From: JBKJVQ01 sp046717125
GTDB taxonomy: Bacteria > Pseudomonadota > Alphaproteobacteria > Rhizobiales > Methyloligellaceae
Assembly (NCBI GenBank): GCA_046717125.1
Contig: JBKJVQ010000160.1
Coordinates: forward strand, 1 to 6,814
DNA length: 6,814 nt
Reading direction: 5' to 3'
A model generated the notes under the pieces. That model was not told the origin of the DNA. It was given only the letters and a program-made list of their open reading frames with translations, and made no database searches. The position numbers and the translations under genes were made by a program. Positions 1 to 6,539 of the stretch are shown in pieces; position 1 is the first letter of the stretch, and every line of letters begins with the position of its first letter.

Positions 1-221
1 CCGATAAGGGCAATCTCAATGTGATTTCCGACGCGGGCGTTGGCGTGCTCGCCGCCTATGCTGCGCTGCAAAGCGCCGCGCTGAATGTCTACACGAATGC
101 AAAACTGATAACCGACAAGACCTTCGCCGAAGCGAAGCTCAACGAACTCAACGCGCTGTTGGCCGGAGTTAAATCCGCGACGGACAAGGCTTACGACGTA
201 GTCAAAAACAAAGTGAGTTAG
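1..221 (+). CDS. fchA: Methenyltetrahydrofolate cyclohydrolase FchA, C-terminal fragment (5' end outside window)
   Basis: The reading frame is open from the left edge (first full codon at base 3) to TAG at 219-221, giving the last 72 residues. The GNLNVISDAGVGVL stretch and the following SAALNVYTNAK are the signature of the C-terminal helices of the formiminotransferase-cyclodeaminase-like cyclohydrolase family, and closely match my memory of Methylorubrum extorquens FchA, including the xVKxKV-type C-terminus. The cytosolic enzyme converts 5,10-methenyl-H4F to 10-formyl-H4F and back, working with MtdA in methylotrophic folate C1 transfer. Lying 48 bp upstream of mtkA on the same strand, it is probably cotranscribed, matching the known mtdA-fchA-mtkA order. 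The GTG at 21 is internal to the protein, not the start. The catalytic N-terminal part is not visible, so activity cannot be judged. Confidence 0.9.
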   Translation, partial: DKGNLNVISDAGVGVLAAYAALQSAALNVYTNAKLITDKTFAEAKLNELNALLAGVKSATDKAYDVVKNKVS

Positions 222-245
222 CGGGTCGGAACCCCAGCCCCCGCT
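220..245 (+). other. Stem-loop in the fchA-mtkA spacer
   Basis: AGCGGG (220-225) pairs perfectly with CCCGCT (240-245) around a 14-nt loop, and the 5' arm overlaps the last two bases of the fchA stop codon. No T-tract follows, so it does not look like a Rho-independent terminator; an intercistronic mRNA structure is more likely. A 6-bp stem in GC-rich DNA can occur by chance. Confidence 0.3.
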
Positions 246-269
246 GCACTCATACAAAGGGAGGAAGGC

Positions 270-1448
270 ATGGACGTTCACGAGTATCAAGCCAAGGAGT
301 TGTTGGCGAGTTTCGGTGTGCCGGTGCCCAAGGGAGCGGTCGCCTTCAGCCCGGATCAGGCGGTCTATGCCGCAACAGAGCTTGGCGGCTGGAACTGGGC
401 CGTGAAAGCTCAGGTTCACGCCGGCGGACGTGGCAAGGCTGGCGGCGTGAAGCTCTGCAAGACCTACAACGAGGTGCGTGACGCCGCGAGAGGCATGCTC
501 GGCAAGCGTCTTGTCACGATCCAGACCGGCCCGGAAGGCAAACCCGTGCAGCGGGTCTATATCGAGGTCGCAGAACCTTTCGACCGCGAGCTCTATCTCG
601 GCTACGTGCTCGATCGCAAGACCGAGCGCGTCCGTGTCATCGCCTCCAAGCACGGCGGCATGGAAATCGAGGAGATCGCCAAGAACGAACCCGAAGCGAT
701 CCTCCAGGTGGTGGTCGAGCCGGCTGTGGGCCTTCAGGCGTTCCAGGCGCGCGAGCTCGCCTTTCAGCTCGGGCTATCCATCAAGCAGGCGCAGAGCTGC
801 GTCAGCGCAATCATGAATGCCTATCGCTGTTTCCGCGATAGCGACGCGCTCATGCTTGAGATCAATCCGTTGGTCGTCTCAAAGGACGACCGCGTGCTTG
901 CGCTCGATGCCAAGATGACTTTCGACGAGAACGCGCTGTTCCGCCGCCATAACATCTCGGACATGCAGGATACCTCGCAGCAGGACCCGCGCGAGGCGCA
1001 GGCCGCTGAGCACAATCTGAGCTATATCGGCCTCGAGGGTGACATCGGGTGTATCGTCAACGGCGCGGGCCTGGCCATGGCAACCATGGACATGATCAAG
1101 CATGCCGGTGGCGCGCCCGCGAACTTCCTCGACGTGGGCGGCGGCGCTTCACCTGAGCGCATTGCCACGGCGTTGAAGCTCGTACTGTCGGACAGCAAGG
1201 TCAAAGCGTGCCTGGTGAACATCTTCGCCGGCATCAACCGCTGCGACTGGGTGGCCCAGGGCGTTGTCCAGGCGTGCCAGACGGTTGACGTCAAGGTGCC
1301 GCTCATCGTGCGGCTGGCCGGAACCAATGTCGAAGAGGGGCAGAGGATTCTTGCGGAAAGCGGCCTCAACCTGATCACGGCAAACACGCTTGCCGAAGCG
1401 GCCGAGAAGGCCGTGGCGGCGTGCGAGGGCAAGCTGCAGGCGGCGTAG
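270..1448 (+). CDS. mtkA: Malate thiokinase (malate-CoA ligase) beta subunit MtkA
   Basis: The 392-residue protein is the ATP-grasp subunit of the heterotetrameric ligase that makes malyl-CoA from malate, CoA and ATP in the serine cycle. It opens with MDVHEYQAKELLASFGV, the start typical of SucC/MtkA proteins. The ATP-grasp region covers about residues 1-235, with the AGGRGKAGGVK nucleotide-binding segment (51-61) and MLEINPLV; Asn199 and Asp213 correspond to the metal-ligand positions of E. coli SucC. The ligase domain (about 245-385) carries NGAGLAMATMDMIKHAGG and NIFAGINRCDW. ATG 270 is supported by a strong Shine-Dalgarno (AGGGAGGAAGG, 258-268) and normal family length. Succinyl-CoA synthetase is the main alternative, but the overall sequence and the location between fchA and mtkB-ppc-mcl favour malate as substrate. 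Confidence 0.95.
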   Translation: MDVHEYQAKELLASFGVPVPKGAVAFSPDQAVYAATELGGWNWAVKAQVHAGGRGKAGGVKLCKTYNEVRDAARGMLGKRLVTIQTGPEGKPVQRVYIEVAEPFDRELYLGYVLDRKTERVRVIASKHGGMEIEEIAKNEPEAILQVVVEPAVGLQAFQARELAFQLGLSIKQAQSCVSAIMNAYRCFRDSDALMLEINPLVVSKDDRVLALDAKMTFDENALFRRHNISDMQDTSQQDPREAQAAEHNLSYIGLEGDIGCIVNGAGLAMATMDMIKHAGGAPANFLDVGGGASPERIATALKLVLSDSKVKACLVNIFAGINRCDWVAQGVVQACQTVDVKVPLIVRLAGTNVEEGQRILAESGLNLITANTLAEAAEKAVAACEGKLQAA

Positions 1449-1455
1449 GACGATT

Positions 1456-1482
1456 GTGCGCCGCACCTTATGGCGGCTGCAC
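1456..1482 (+). other. Stem-loop in the mtkA-mtkB spacer
   Basis: GTGC (1456-1459) and GCCGC (1460-1464) pair with GCGGC (1473-1477) and GCAC (1479-1482), leaving one bulged T at 1478 and an 8-nt loop: nine base pairs in total. The structure ends two bases before the mtkB Shine-Dalgarno, so it could protect the mRNA or set mtkB translation relative to mtkA. No T-tract follows. Confidence 0.4.
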
Positions 1483-1483
1483 C

Positions 1484-1489
1484 GGAGAG
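1484..1489 (+). promoter_or_regulatory. mtkB ribosome binding site
   Basis: GGAGAG lies 5 nt before ATG 1495. It decides the start: the frame is open further upstream to 1390, but that extension is arginine-rich, overlaps mtkA and has no family counterpart. Confidence 0.7.
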
Positions 1490-1494
1490 AAATC

Positions 1495-2403
1495 ATGAGC
1501 ATTCTGATCGATGAGAATACGCCGGTAATTGTGCAGGGCATGACCGGCGACAAAGGTACCTTCCACTCGAAGGAAATGATCGCCTACGGGACCAATGTGG
1601 TCGGCGGCGTCACGCCCGGCAAAGGGGGCGGCAAACATCTCGACCGCCCGCTTTTCAATACCGTGAAGGAGGCCGTCAAGCAGACCGGTGCGACGACTTC
1701 CATTACGTTCGTCGCGCCCGCCTTCTGCGCCGACGCCATCATGGAAGCGGCGGATGCCGGCATCAGGCTGATCTGCTCGATCACCGACGGCATTCCCGCC
1801 CAGGACATGATGCGAGTGAAGCGGTATCTGCGGCGCTATCCCAAGGACCGCCGTCCGATGATGGTGGGCCCCAACTGCGCGGGCATCATCAGCCCCGGCA
1901 AGGCAATGCTCGGCATCATGCCCGGCCATATCTACCTGCAAGGCAATGTCGGCGTCATCTCGCGCTCCGGCACGCTTGGGTACGAGGCGGCCGCGCAGAT
2001 GAAAGAGCGCGGTATAGGCATCACCACCTCCGTCGGCATCGGCGGCGATCCGATCAACGGTTCATCCTTCCTCGATCACCTCGCTCTGTTCGAAGAGGAT
2101 CCGGAGACCGAAGCCGTGCTGATGATCGGTGAGATCGGCGGCCCGCAGGAAGCGGAGGCGTCGAACTGGATCAAGGACAACATGTCGAAACCGGTCGTCG
2201 GCTTCGTCGCAGGGCTCACCGCGCCGAAAGGCCGGCGCATGGGCCATGCCGGCGCCATCATCTCCGCCGTCGGCGACAGCGCCGCTGAGAAGTCCGAGAT
2301 CATGCGTGCTTGCGGCCTCACAGTGGCGCCCAATCCGAGCGAGTTCGGCACGACCATGGCGCGCGTGATGTCCGGCAAATTGGAGCGGCGAGCCTCCATG
2401 TAG
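1495..2403 (+). CDS. mtkB: Malate thiokinase (malate-CoA ligase) alpha subunit MtkB
   Basis: This 302-residue protein is the CoA-binding, phosphohistidine-bearing partner of MtkA. The N-terminal CoA-binding Rossmann domain shows QGMTGDKGTFHSKEM (residues 14-28) and VGGVTPGKGG (36-45), the counterparts of the SucD CoA site. SITDGIPAQDM, VGPNCAGIISPGK and ISRSGTLGYEAA follow in the expected order. In the C-terminal domain, GRRMGHAGAI contains His251, the expected phosphorylated histidine, and Glu213 in MIGEIGG matches the SucD glutamate that contacts it. The last few residues (about KLERRASM) run slightly beyond the M. extorquens protein as I remember it. The gene starts 46 bp after mtkA. Succinate specificity cannot be excluded from motifs alone, but the serine-cycle context makes malate much more likely. 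Confidence 0.95.
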   Translation: MSILIDENTPVIVQGMTGDKGTFHSKEMIAYGTNVVGGVTPGKGGGKHLDRPLFNTVKEAVKQTGATTSITFVAPAFCADAIMEAADAGIRLICSITDGIPAQDMMRVKRYLRRYPKDRRPMMVGPNCAGIISPGKAMLGIMPGHIYLQGNVGVISRSGTLGYEAAAQMKERGIGITTSVGIGGDPINGSSFLDHLALFEEDPETEAVLMIGEIGGPQEAEASNWIKDNMSKPVVGFVAGLTAPKGRRMGHAGAIISAVGDSAAEKSEIMRACGLTVAPNPSEFGTTMARVMSGKLERRASM

Positions 2404-2419
2404 CCGAAATAGGTTCCAC

Positions 2420-2458
2420 CTCCACGCTTGCGGGCCGAGTTGACCCCCAGGCGTGGAG
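2420..2458 (+). other. Stem-loop 1 in the mtkB-ppc spacer
   Basis: CTCCACGC (2420-2427) pairs perfectly with GCGTGGAG (2451-2458) around a 23-nt loop that can pair further through GGG and CCC. It begins 17 bp after the mtkB stop. With no T-tract it is not a standard terminator; 3'-end protection or partial attenuation between mtkB and ppc is a possible role. Confidence 0.4.
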
Positions 2459-2496
2459 CGAGACGCCAGCTTTGAGAGCCGGCCGTAATAACAGGG

Positions 2497-2529
2497 CAGT
2501 GTGGGCATGACGTCCATGGGCCCGCACTG
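2497..2529 (+). other. Stem-loop 2, immediately upstream of the ppc start
   Basis: CAGTGTGGGC (2497-2506) pairs with GCCCGCACTG (2520-2529): ten pairs including one G-T wobble, with a 13-nt loop. Its 3' end is 12 nt before the ppc ATG, so it occupies the place where a Shine-Dalgarno would be expected. The loop contains two ATGs (2507 and, at its edge, 2516) of a short leader frame. This arrangement could control ppc translation. Confidence 0.45.
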
Positions 2530-2545
2530 GGTGTTCCCGTCATGA
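2507..2545 (+). CDS. Possible 12-codon leader ORF overlapping the ppc start
   Basis: From ATG 2507 the frame reads MTSMGPHWVFPS and stops at TGA 2543-2545, which overlaps the ppc start codon as ATGA. An in-frame GTG at 2501 could extend it by two codons. It has only a weak AGGG (2493-2496) ten bases upstream. The stop-start overlap is the arrangement used for translational coupling, and ppc has no good ribosome binding site of its own. Nothing else shows that it is translated; a chance frame is quite possible. Confidence 0.2.
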   Translation: MTSMGPHWVFPS

Positions 2546-5319
2546 GTGCGCAGGCCTTAAAGGACGACCTCAAGCGGTCCGAGAACCCAGAGCTTGGCCC
2601 CGGGTCGCATAAGGATGCTGGGGAGATCTCAACAGAGTACATCGCGAACTTTCTGCTCGGACTTCTCGTCGAGGTCGTTCGCAGGCATCAGCCGGAAATT
2701 GAGCCGGTGCTTAGGGGCGGCGCCAACATCGCCGCCTTCACCCCGGAGATATTAGCCCGAGCGCTTCAGGCGCAGGGCATCTGGTTTCAACTTCTTGCCA
2801 TTGCCGAACAGAATGTGGCGATGCAACGCCGCCGCGATGTCGAGCGAACGCGCGGACGCGAGGCCTTGCGCGGCACCTTCGCCAACGTCATGGCGAACGC
2901 TGCGGAAGCGGGAATCCCGGCTGAAGAGATCCAGTCACTGCTTTCGGGTCTGCGTATCCGCCCCGTCATCACTGCGCATCCGACAGAGTCCAAGCGCGTC
3001 ACCGTGTTGGAGAAGTATCGGCGTATCTACCTTCTCCTTTTAGAACTCGAATCTCCACGCTGGACCGAGCGGGAGCGTGCCGCGCTGATCGAGGATCTCG
3101 GGTGTCAGATCGAACTCGTCTGGATGACGGGCGAGCTGCATCTTGAAAAGCCGACGGTGCAGCATGAGGTCTCCCGCGGGCTGCATTTTTTCGATGAGGC
3201 CTTGTTCGAACGCGCGCCGGAAATGCTCGACCTGGTCGATGCGGCGCTCGCCAAGAATTATCCTGGGCACGAATTCGTGGTCCCGCCCTTCTTCCAGTTC
3301 GGATCCTGGATCGGCGGAGACCGCGACGGGAATCCTTCCGTCACGACGGAGGTGACGGGCTGGACGCTGCAACAGCAAGCTCTCGCGGCGCTCCGCCGCT
3401 ACCGCGCCCGCATCTCGGAACTCGCACGCTCGCTCTCCATTACCCAGCGGTCTCTGCCTGTGCCGCCGACATTCGCCGCCGAGCTTGATAGCGCGCTGGC
3501 CGCGAGCGGGGAGCCCGAGCTGATCAAGTCGCGCAATCCGGGGGAGCCATACCGGCAATTCCTCTCCATCGTGCTGCGCAAACTCGAGGCCGCGATCGTC
3601 CGGGTCAAAGGACAGGATACGGGTAACCAGGAAGCGGCGTATGCGAGTGCCGACGAGCTGGTTTTGGACCTCCGCATCATGGAGAACGCGCTCCACGAGG
3701 CGAACAGCCCTTCGCTCGCCAACAATCTGGTGAAGCCGGTGCGCCGCGCCGTAGAGATCTTCCGCTTCTCGACCGTGCGGCTTGATCTGCGCGAGAACAC
3801 GACCAAGACCACTGACGCGCTGAAAGCCTTGTGGTGGGTGACTGCCGGCGCCGGGGATGACAGTCCTCCCGAGCTTGGCACCCGCGAATGGCGCACCTGG
3901 CTCCTCAGAGAGCTGGCGCGCCCGCTCCCGAGGTTCATTCCCCAGCTTCCGCCCGAGGCTACCCAACTGATCGACATGTTCGGTCAGGTTGCAGCCACGC
4001 GCCGCGACCTCGATCGCGATGCTTTCGGTTCCTTCATCCTGTCGATGACCCGCTCGGTCGACGACATTCTCGGCGCTTATCTTCTCGCCAAGGAGGGCGG
4101 CGCTTTCCTCGACGATCCCGGCACCGAGATCTGTGCGCTGCCCATCGTGCCGCTCTTCGAGACTATCGATGATCTTCGCGCCGGACCCGCGATCATGAAG
4201 GAGGCGCTCGCCATCCCTCTCATTCGCCGCTCGACCCGCTGGCAGGGCGGCGTGCAGGAAGTGATGATCGGCTACTCGGACTCCAACAAGGACGGCGGTT
4301 ACGTCGCGTCCAACTGGGAGCTCGCCAAGGCGCAAGTCCAGCTCACCAAGGTCGGCGCCGACGCTGGAATCGCGATTGCCTTCTTCCATGGGCGCGGCGG
4401 CTCCGTTTCGCGCGGCGGCGCGCCGACCGGCCGCGCCATCGCGGCCCAGCCGGCGGGTTCAATCAGGCACAGGTTTCGCGTTACCGAGCAGGGCGAAGTG
4501 GTCTCGTTCAAGTATGCGAACAAGGGAACCGCGCTGTATCAAATGGAGCTGCTTGCGGCGAGCGTGTTCGAGCACGCCCTGAAATCGGAGCGCGAGGACG
4601 CGCTCAAGCCGAAACGCGAGTTCGACGAGGTGATGGAGGCGCTCGCGCAGGTGTCCCGCGCGGCTTACACGACCCTCATCTCGCACCCGGATCTCGTCGA
4701 GTATTTCCAGTCGGCAAGTCCGATTGAGGAAATTTCCCTGCTCAATATCGGATCGCGGCCTACCCGCCGCTTTGGCGCAAAGACCCTGAGCGAGCTCCGG
4801 GCCATCCCCTGGGTGTTCGCCTGGGGGCAGAACCGGCACATCATCACCGGCTGGTATGGTGTGGGCAGCGCGCTTGCAAGCCTGCTCGACGTTCGCGGCC
4901 AGCAGGGCGAGGCGTCGCTGCCGCAGCTGTTCCGCGATTCGCGGATCTTCCGCCTCATCATTGACGAGGTCGAAAAGACGCTGCTCCTCGTCGATCTCGA
5001 CATCGCCCGCGACTACGCGAGTCTCGTCGAGGACGAGCGTGTGCGTGAGACGATCTTCTGCATGATCGAAAAGGAATACGAACTGACGCGCGACATGGTG
5101 CTGAAGATATCGGGCGGGAGCGAGCTCGCCGAGCGCTTCCCCGAATATCGCCGCTCGCTTAAGTCGCGCCTTCCCGCCGTGAACGAGGTCAGCCGCATCC
5201 AGATCGAATTGCTGCGCCGCTTCCGGGGCACACAGGACGAGACCGAACGCGAGGCCTACAAGTCCGCATTGCTGTTATCCATCAACACCGTTGCCGCCGG
5301 TCTTGGCGCGACAGGTTAG
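2542..5319 (+). CDS. ppc: Phosphoenolpyruvate carboxylase
   Basis: The 925-residue enzyme adds bicarbonate to PEP to give oxaloacetate, the second carbon entry of the serine cycle. Catalytic landmarks are all present: His146 in VITAHPTESKR, GGDRDGNPSVT near residue 260, metal ligands Glu540 (VPLFETIDD) and Asp580 (IGYSDSNKD), the mobile loop FHGRGGSVSRGG with His616, Arg618 and Arg624, and RAIPWVFAWGQNR. Length is close to the usual 880-970. Aligned by eye with E. coli PEPC, two aspartate-inhibition residues are replaced (Lys773 by Leu816, Asn881 by Ala923) while Arg587 and Arg832 are kept (Arg624, Arg876). The C-terminus is LGATG rather than the usual RNTG. ATG 2542 is the only usual start codon before the conserved region in this frame, which is closed by TGA at 2473, but no clear Shine-Dalgarno precedes it. 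The spacer after mtkB is 138 bp, so partly independent expression is possible. Confidence 0.95.
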   Translation: MSAQALKDDLKRSENPELGPGSHKDAGEISTEYIANFLLGLLVEVVRRHQPEIEPVLRGGANIAAFTPEILARALQAQGIWFQLLAIAEQNVAMQRRRDVERTRGREALRGTFANVMANAAEAGIPAEEIQSLLSGLRIRPVITAHPTESKRVTVLEKYRRIYLLLLELESPRWTERERAALIEDLGCQIELVWMTGELHLEKPTVQHEVSRGLHFFDEALFERAPEMLDLVDAALAKNYPGHEFVVPPFFQFGSWIGGDRDGNPSVTTEVTGWTLQQQALAALRRYRARISELARSLSITQRSLPVPPTFAAELDSALAASGEPELIKSRNPGEPYRQFLSIVLRKLEAAIVRVKGQDTGNQEAAYASADELVLDLRIMENALHEANSPSLANNLVKPVRRAVEIFRFSTVRLDLRENTTKTTDALKALWWVTAGAGDDSPPELGTREWRTWLLRELARPLPRFIPQLPPEATQLIDMFGQVAATRRDLDRDAFGSFILSMTRSVDDILGAYLLAKEGGAFLDDPGTEICALPIVPLFETIDDLRAGPAIMKEALAIPLIRRSTRWQGGVQEVMIGYSDSNKDGGYVASNWELAKAQVQLTKVGADAGIAIAFFHGRGGSVSRGGAPTGRAIAAQPAGSIRHRFRVTEQGEVVSFKYANKGTALYQMELLAASVFEHALKSEREDALKPKREFDEVMEALAQVSRAAYTTLISHPDLVEYFQSASPIEEISLLNIGSRPTRRFGAKTLSELRAIPWVFAWGQNRHIITGWYGVGSALASLLDVRGQQGEASLPQLFRDSRIFRLIIDEVEKTLLLVDLDIARDYASLVEDERVRETIFCMIEKEYELTRDMVLKISGGSELAERFPEYRRSLKSRLPAVNEVSRIQIELLRRFRGTQDETEREAYKSALLLSINTVAAGLGATG

Positions 5320-5332
5320 CTCATACCTAACC
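5314..5332 (+). other. Stem-loop at the ppc stop codon
   Basis: GGTTAG (5314-5319), which includes the ppc stop, pairs with CTAACC (5327-5332) around a 7-nt loop. The 3' arm shares bases 5331-5332 with the next stem-loop, so the two compete at their junction. No T-tract follows. Confidence 0.3.
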
Positions 5333-5360
5333 GGCCCTTTCCGAGTCATCACTGGGCCGG
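5331..5360 (+). other. Stem-loop in the ppc-mcl spacer
   Basis: CCGGCCC (5331-5337) pairs perfectly with GGGCCGG (5354-5360) around a 16-nt loop. It could be a processing or weak termination point between ppc and mcl, but there is no T-tract. A smaller hairpin, CGGAG/CTCCG (5393-5407), lies downstream. I found no convincing -35/-10 pair in the 148-bp spacer. Confidence 0.35.
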
Positions 5361-5451
5361 CTCGACGATATCCGATCATCCAGGGCTTGAGGCGGAGACG
5401 CGCTCCGAATGGCTGCCCACAACGATAAGTGTTTAGGCCAACAATCGAGTT

Positions 5452-5459
5452 AGGGAGGA
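5452..5459 (+). promoter_or_regulatory. mcl ribosome binding site
   Basis: AGGGAGGA, with the GGAGG core at 5454-5458, stands 9 nt before ATG 5468. It fixes the mcl start: an in-frame GTG at 5429 would place this site inside the coding region, and the extra 13 residues have no counterpart in known Mcl proteins. Confidence 0.8.
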
Positions 5460-5467
5460 ATGCAAGA

Positions 5468-6445
5468 ATGAGCTTCACGCTGATCCAACAGGCGACCCCG
5501 CGGCTCCACCGTTCGGAGCTTGCCGTGCCGGGGTCGAACACATCGCTGTTCGATAAGGCGGCCCAGGGAGCGGCCGATATCATCTTCCTCGACCTCGAGG
5601 ACGCTGTCGCTCCCGACGACAAGGAGCGGGCCCGCAAGAACATCGTCCAGGGCCTCAACGATCTGGACTGGGGCGACAAGACCATGATGATCCGCATCAA
5701 TGGTCTCGACACGCATTTCTGCTATCGCGACGTGGTCGACGTGGTCGAAAACTGCCCGCGCCTCGACATGATCCTTATCCCGAAAACCGGCGTGCCGCAG
5801 GATGTCTACGCCATCGATATGCTGGTCACGCAGATCGAGCAGGCGAAGAAGCGCGAGAAGCGTATCGGCTTCGAATGCCTGATCGAGACCGCTCTCGGCA
5901 TGGCCAATGTCGAGGCGATCGCACAAAGCTCAACCCGCCTCGAGGCTTTGAGCTTCGGCGTCGCCGACTATGCAGCGTCCACCCGCGCGCGCACCGTCGG
6001 CATTGGCGGTCCGCACCCCGACTATGGTGTTCTTACCGACAAGGACGAAGGGGGCGAGAACCGCAACTATCATTGGGGCGATCCCTGGCACTTTGCACTC
6101 TCGCGCATGATGGTCGCGTGCCGGGCCTACGGGCTTCGCCCGATCGACGGTCCGTTCGGCGATTTCTCCGATCCGGACGGCTATCTCGCCGCGGCAAAGC
6201 GCGCCGCCGTGCTCGGCTTCGAGGGCAAATGGGCGATCCACCCGAGCCAGGTCGAGCTTGCCAACGACGTGTTCACGCCGTCCGAGGCGGAAGTGACCAA
6301 GGCGAAGCGGATCGTGGAGGCCATGAAGCAGGCCGCGAAGGAAGGCAAGGGCGCCGTTTCCCTCGACGGACGGCTGATCGACATTGCCTCGATCCGGCAG
6401 GCGGAAGGGCTGCTCGACAAGGCCCGCGCGGCCGGCATGGCTTAG
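5468..6445 (+). CDS. mcl: L-malyl-CoA lyase (HpcH/HpaI aldolase family)
   Basis: The 325-residue enzyme cleaves malyl-CoA to acetyl-CoA and glyoxylate, closing the serine cycle. The protein begins MSFTLIQQATPRLHRSEL, as I recall for M. extorquens MclA (about 324 residues), and the similarity continues to the C-terminus. The TIM-barrel core shows FLDLEDAVAPDDK (40-52), MMIRINGLDTH with Arg76, LIETALGMANVEAI with Glu140 and FGVADYAASTRAR with Asp167; these correspond to the substrate-binding Arg and the two Mg ligands of the family. KWAIHPSQ and the C-terminal lid SLDGRLIDIAS (Asp300) complete the active-site set. It is the last + strand gene, 148 bp after ppc, with its own strong ribosome binding site. 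Activity on the related C5 thioester beta-methylmalyl-CoA cannot be ruled out. Confidence 0.95.
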   Translation: MSFTLIQQATPRLHRSELAVPGSNTSLFDKAAQGAADIIFLDLEDAVAPDDKERARKNIVQGLNDLDWGDKTMMIRINGLDTHFCYRDVVDVVENCPRLDMILIPKTGVPQDVYAIDMLVTQIEQAKKREKRIGFECLIETALGMANVEAIAQSSTRLEALSFGVADYAASTRARTVGIGGPHPDYGVLTDKDEGGENRNYHWGDPWHFALSRMMVACRAYGLRPIDGPFGDFSDPDGYLAAAKRAAVLGFEGKWAIHPSQVELANDVFTPSEAEVTKAKRIVEAMKQAAKEGKGAVSLDGRLIDIASIRQAEGLLDKARAAGMA

Positions 6446-6463
6446 CCGCAAAACTCCGCTACC

Positions 6464-6486
6464 GTCCCCCGGTTTAGCCGGGGGAC
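6464..6486 (+). terminator. Likely transcription terminator hairpin after mcl
   Basis: GTCCCCCGG (6464-6472) and CCGGGGGAC (6478-6486) form a perfect 9-bp GC-rich stem with a 5-nt loop, 18 bp past the mcl stop and between convergent genes. Neither strand has a T-tract right after the stem, so it is either a non-canonical terminator or a 3'-end stabilising structure. Position and stem strength are the main support. Confidence 0.5.
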
Positions 6487-6539
6487 CATCGGGGATGGGA
6501 CGGTGGCCCAGTCAAGCCGGGCCAGGTCGCCGTGTTTGT

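Noticed and set aside
222..269. Promoter or LysR-type (QscR-like) operator before mtkA
   Set aside because: Serine-cycle operons are known to be controlled by QscR in M. extorquens, but I could not identify a convincing operator or -35/-10 pair in this 48-bp spacer.
1390..1494. N-terminal extension of mtkB overlapping mtkA
   Set aside because: The added 35 residues are arginine-rich out-of-frame mtkA sequence; ATG 1495 has its own ribosome binding site and matches the family N-terminus.
3040..4389. 449-codon open frame on the - strand inside ppc
   Set aside because: It is the antisense of a fully supported PEPC gene. Long antisense frames are common in GC-rich coding DNA, and its translation shows low-complexity Arg/Gly/Glu-rich sequence with no recognisable domain.
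5429..5467. Upstream GTG extension of mcl adding 13 residues
   Set aside because: The strong AGGGAGGA ribosome binding site lies inside it, and the protein from ATG 5468 already begins exactly like known malyl-CoA lyases.
5460..5471. Three-codon frame ATG CAA GAA TGA overlapping the mcl start as ATGA
   Set aside because: Its ATG is only one base past the GGAGG core, too close for initiation, and a frame this short is expected by chance. It resembles the ppc leader layout but has no independent support.
5875..6477. 200-codon + strand frame overlapping mcl
   Set aside because: It is an Arg-rich shadow frame of mcl without a ribosome binding site or recognisable motif.
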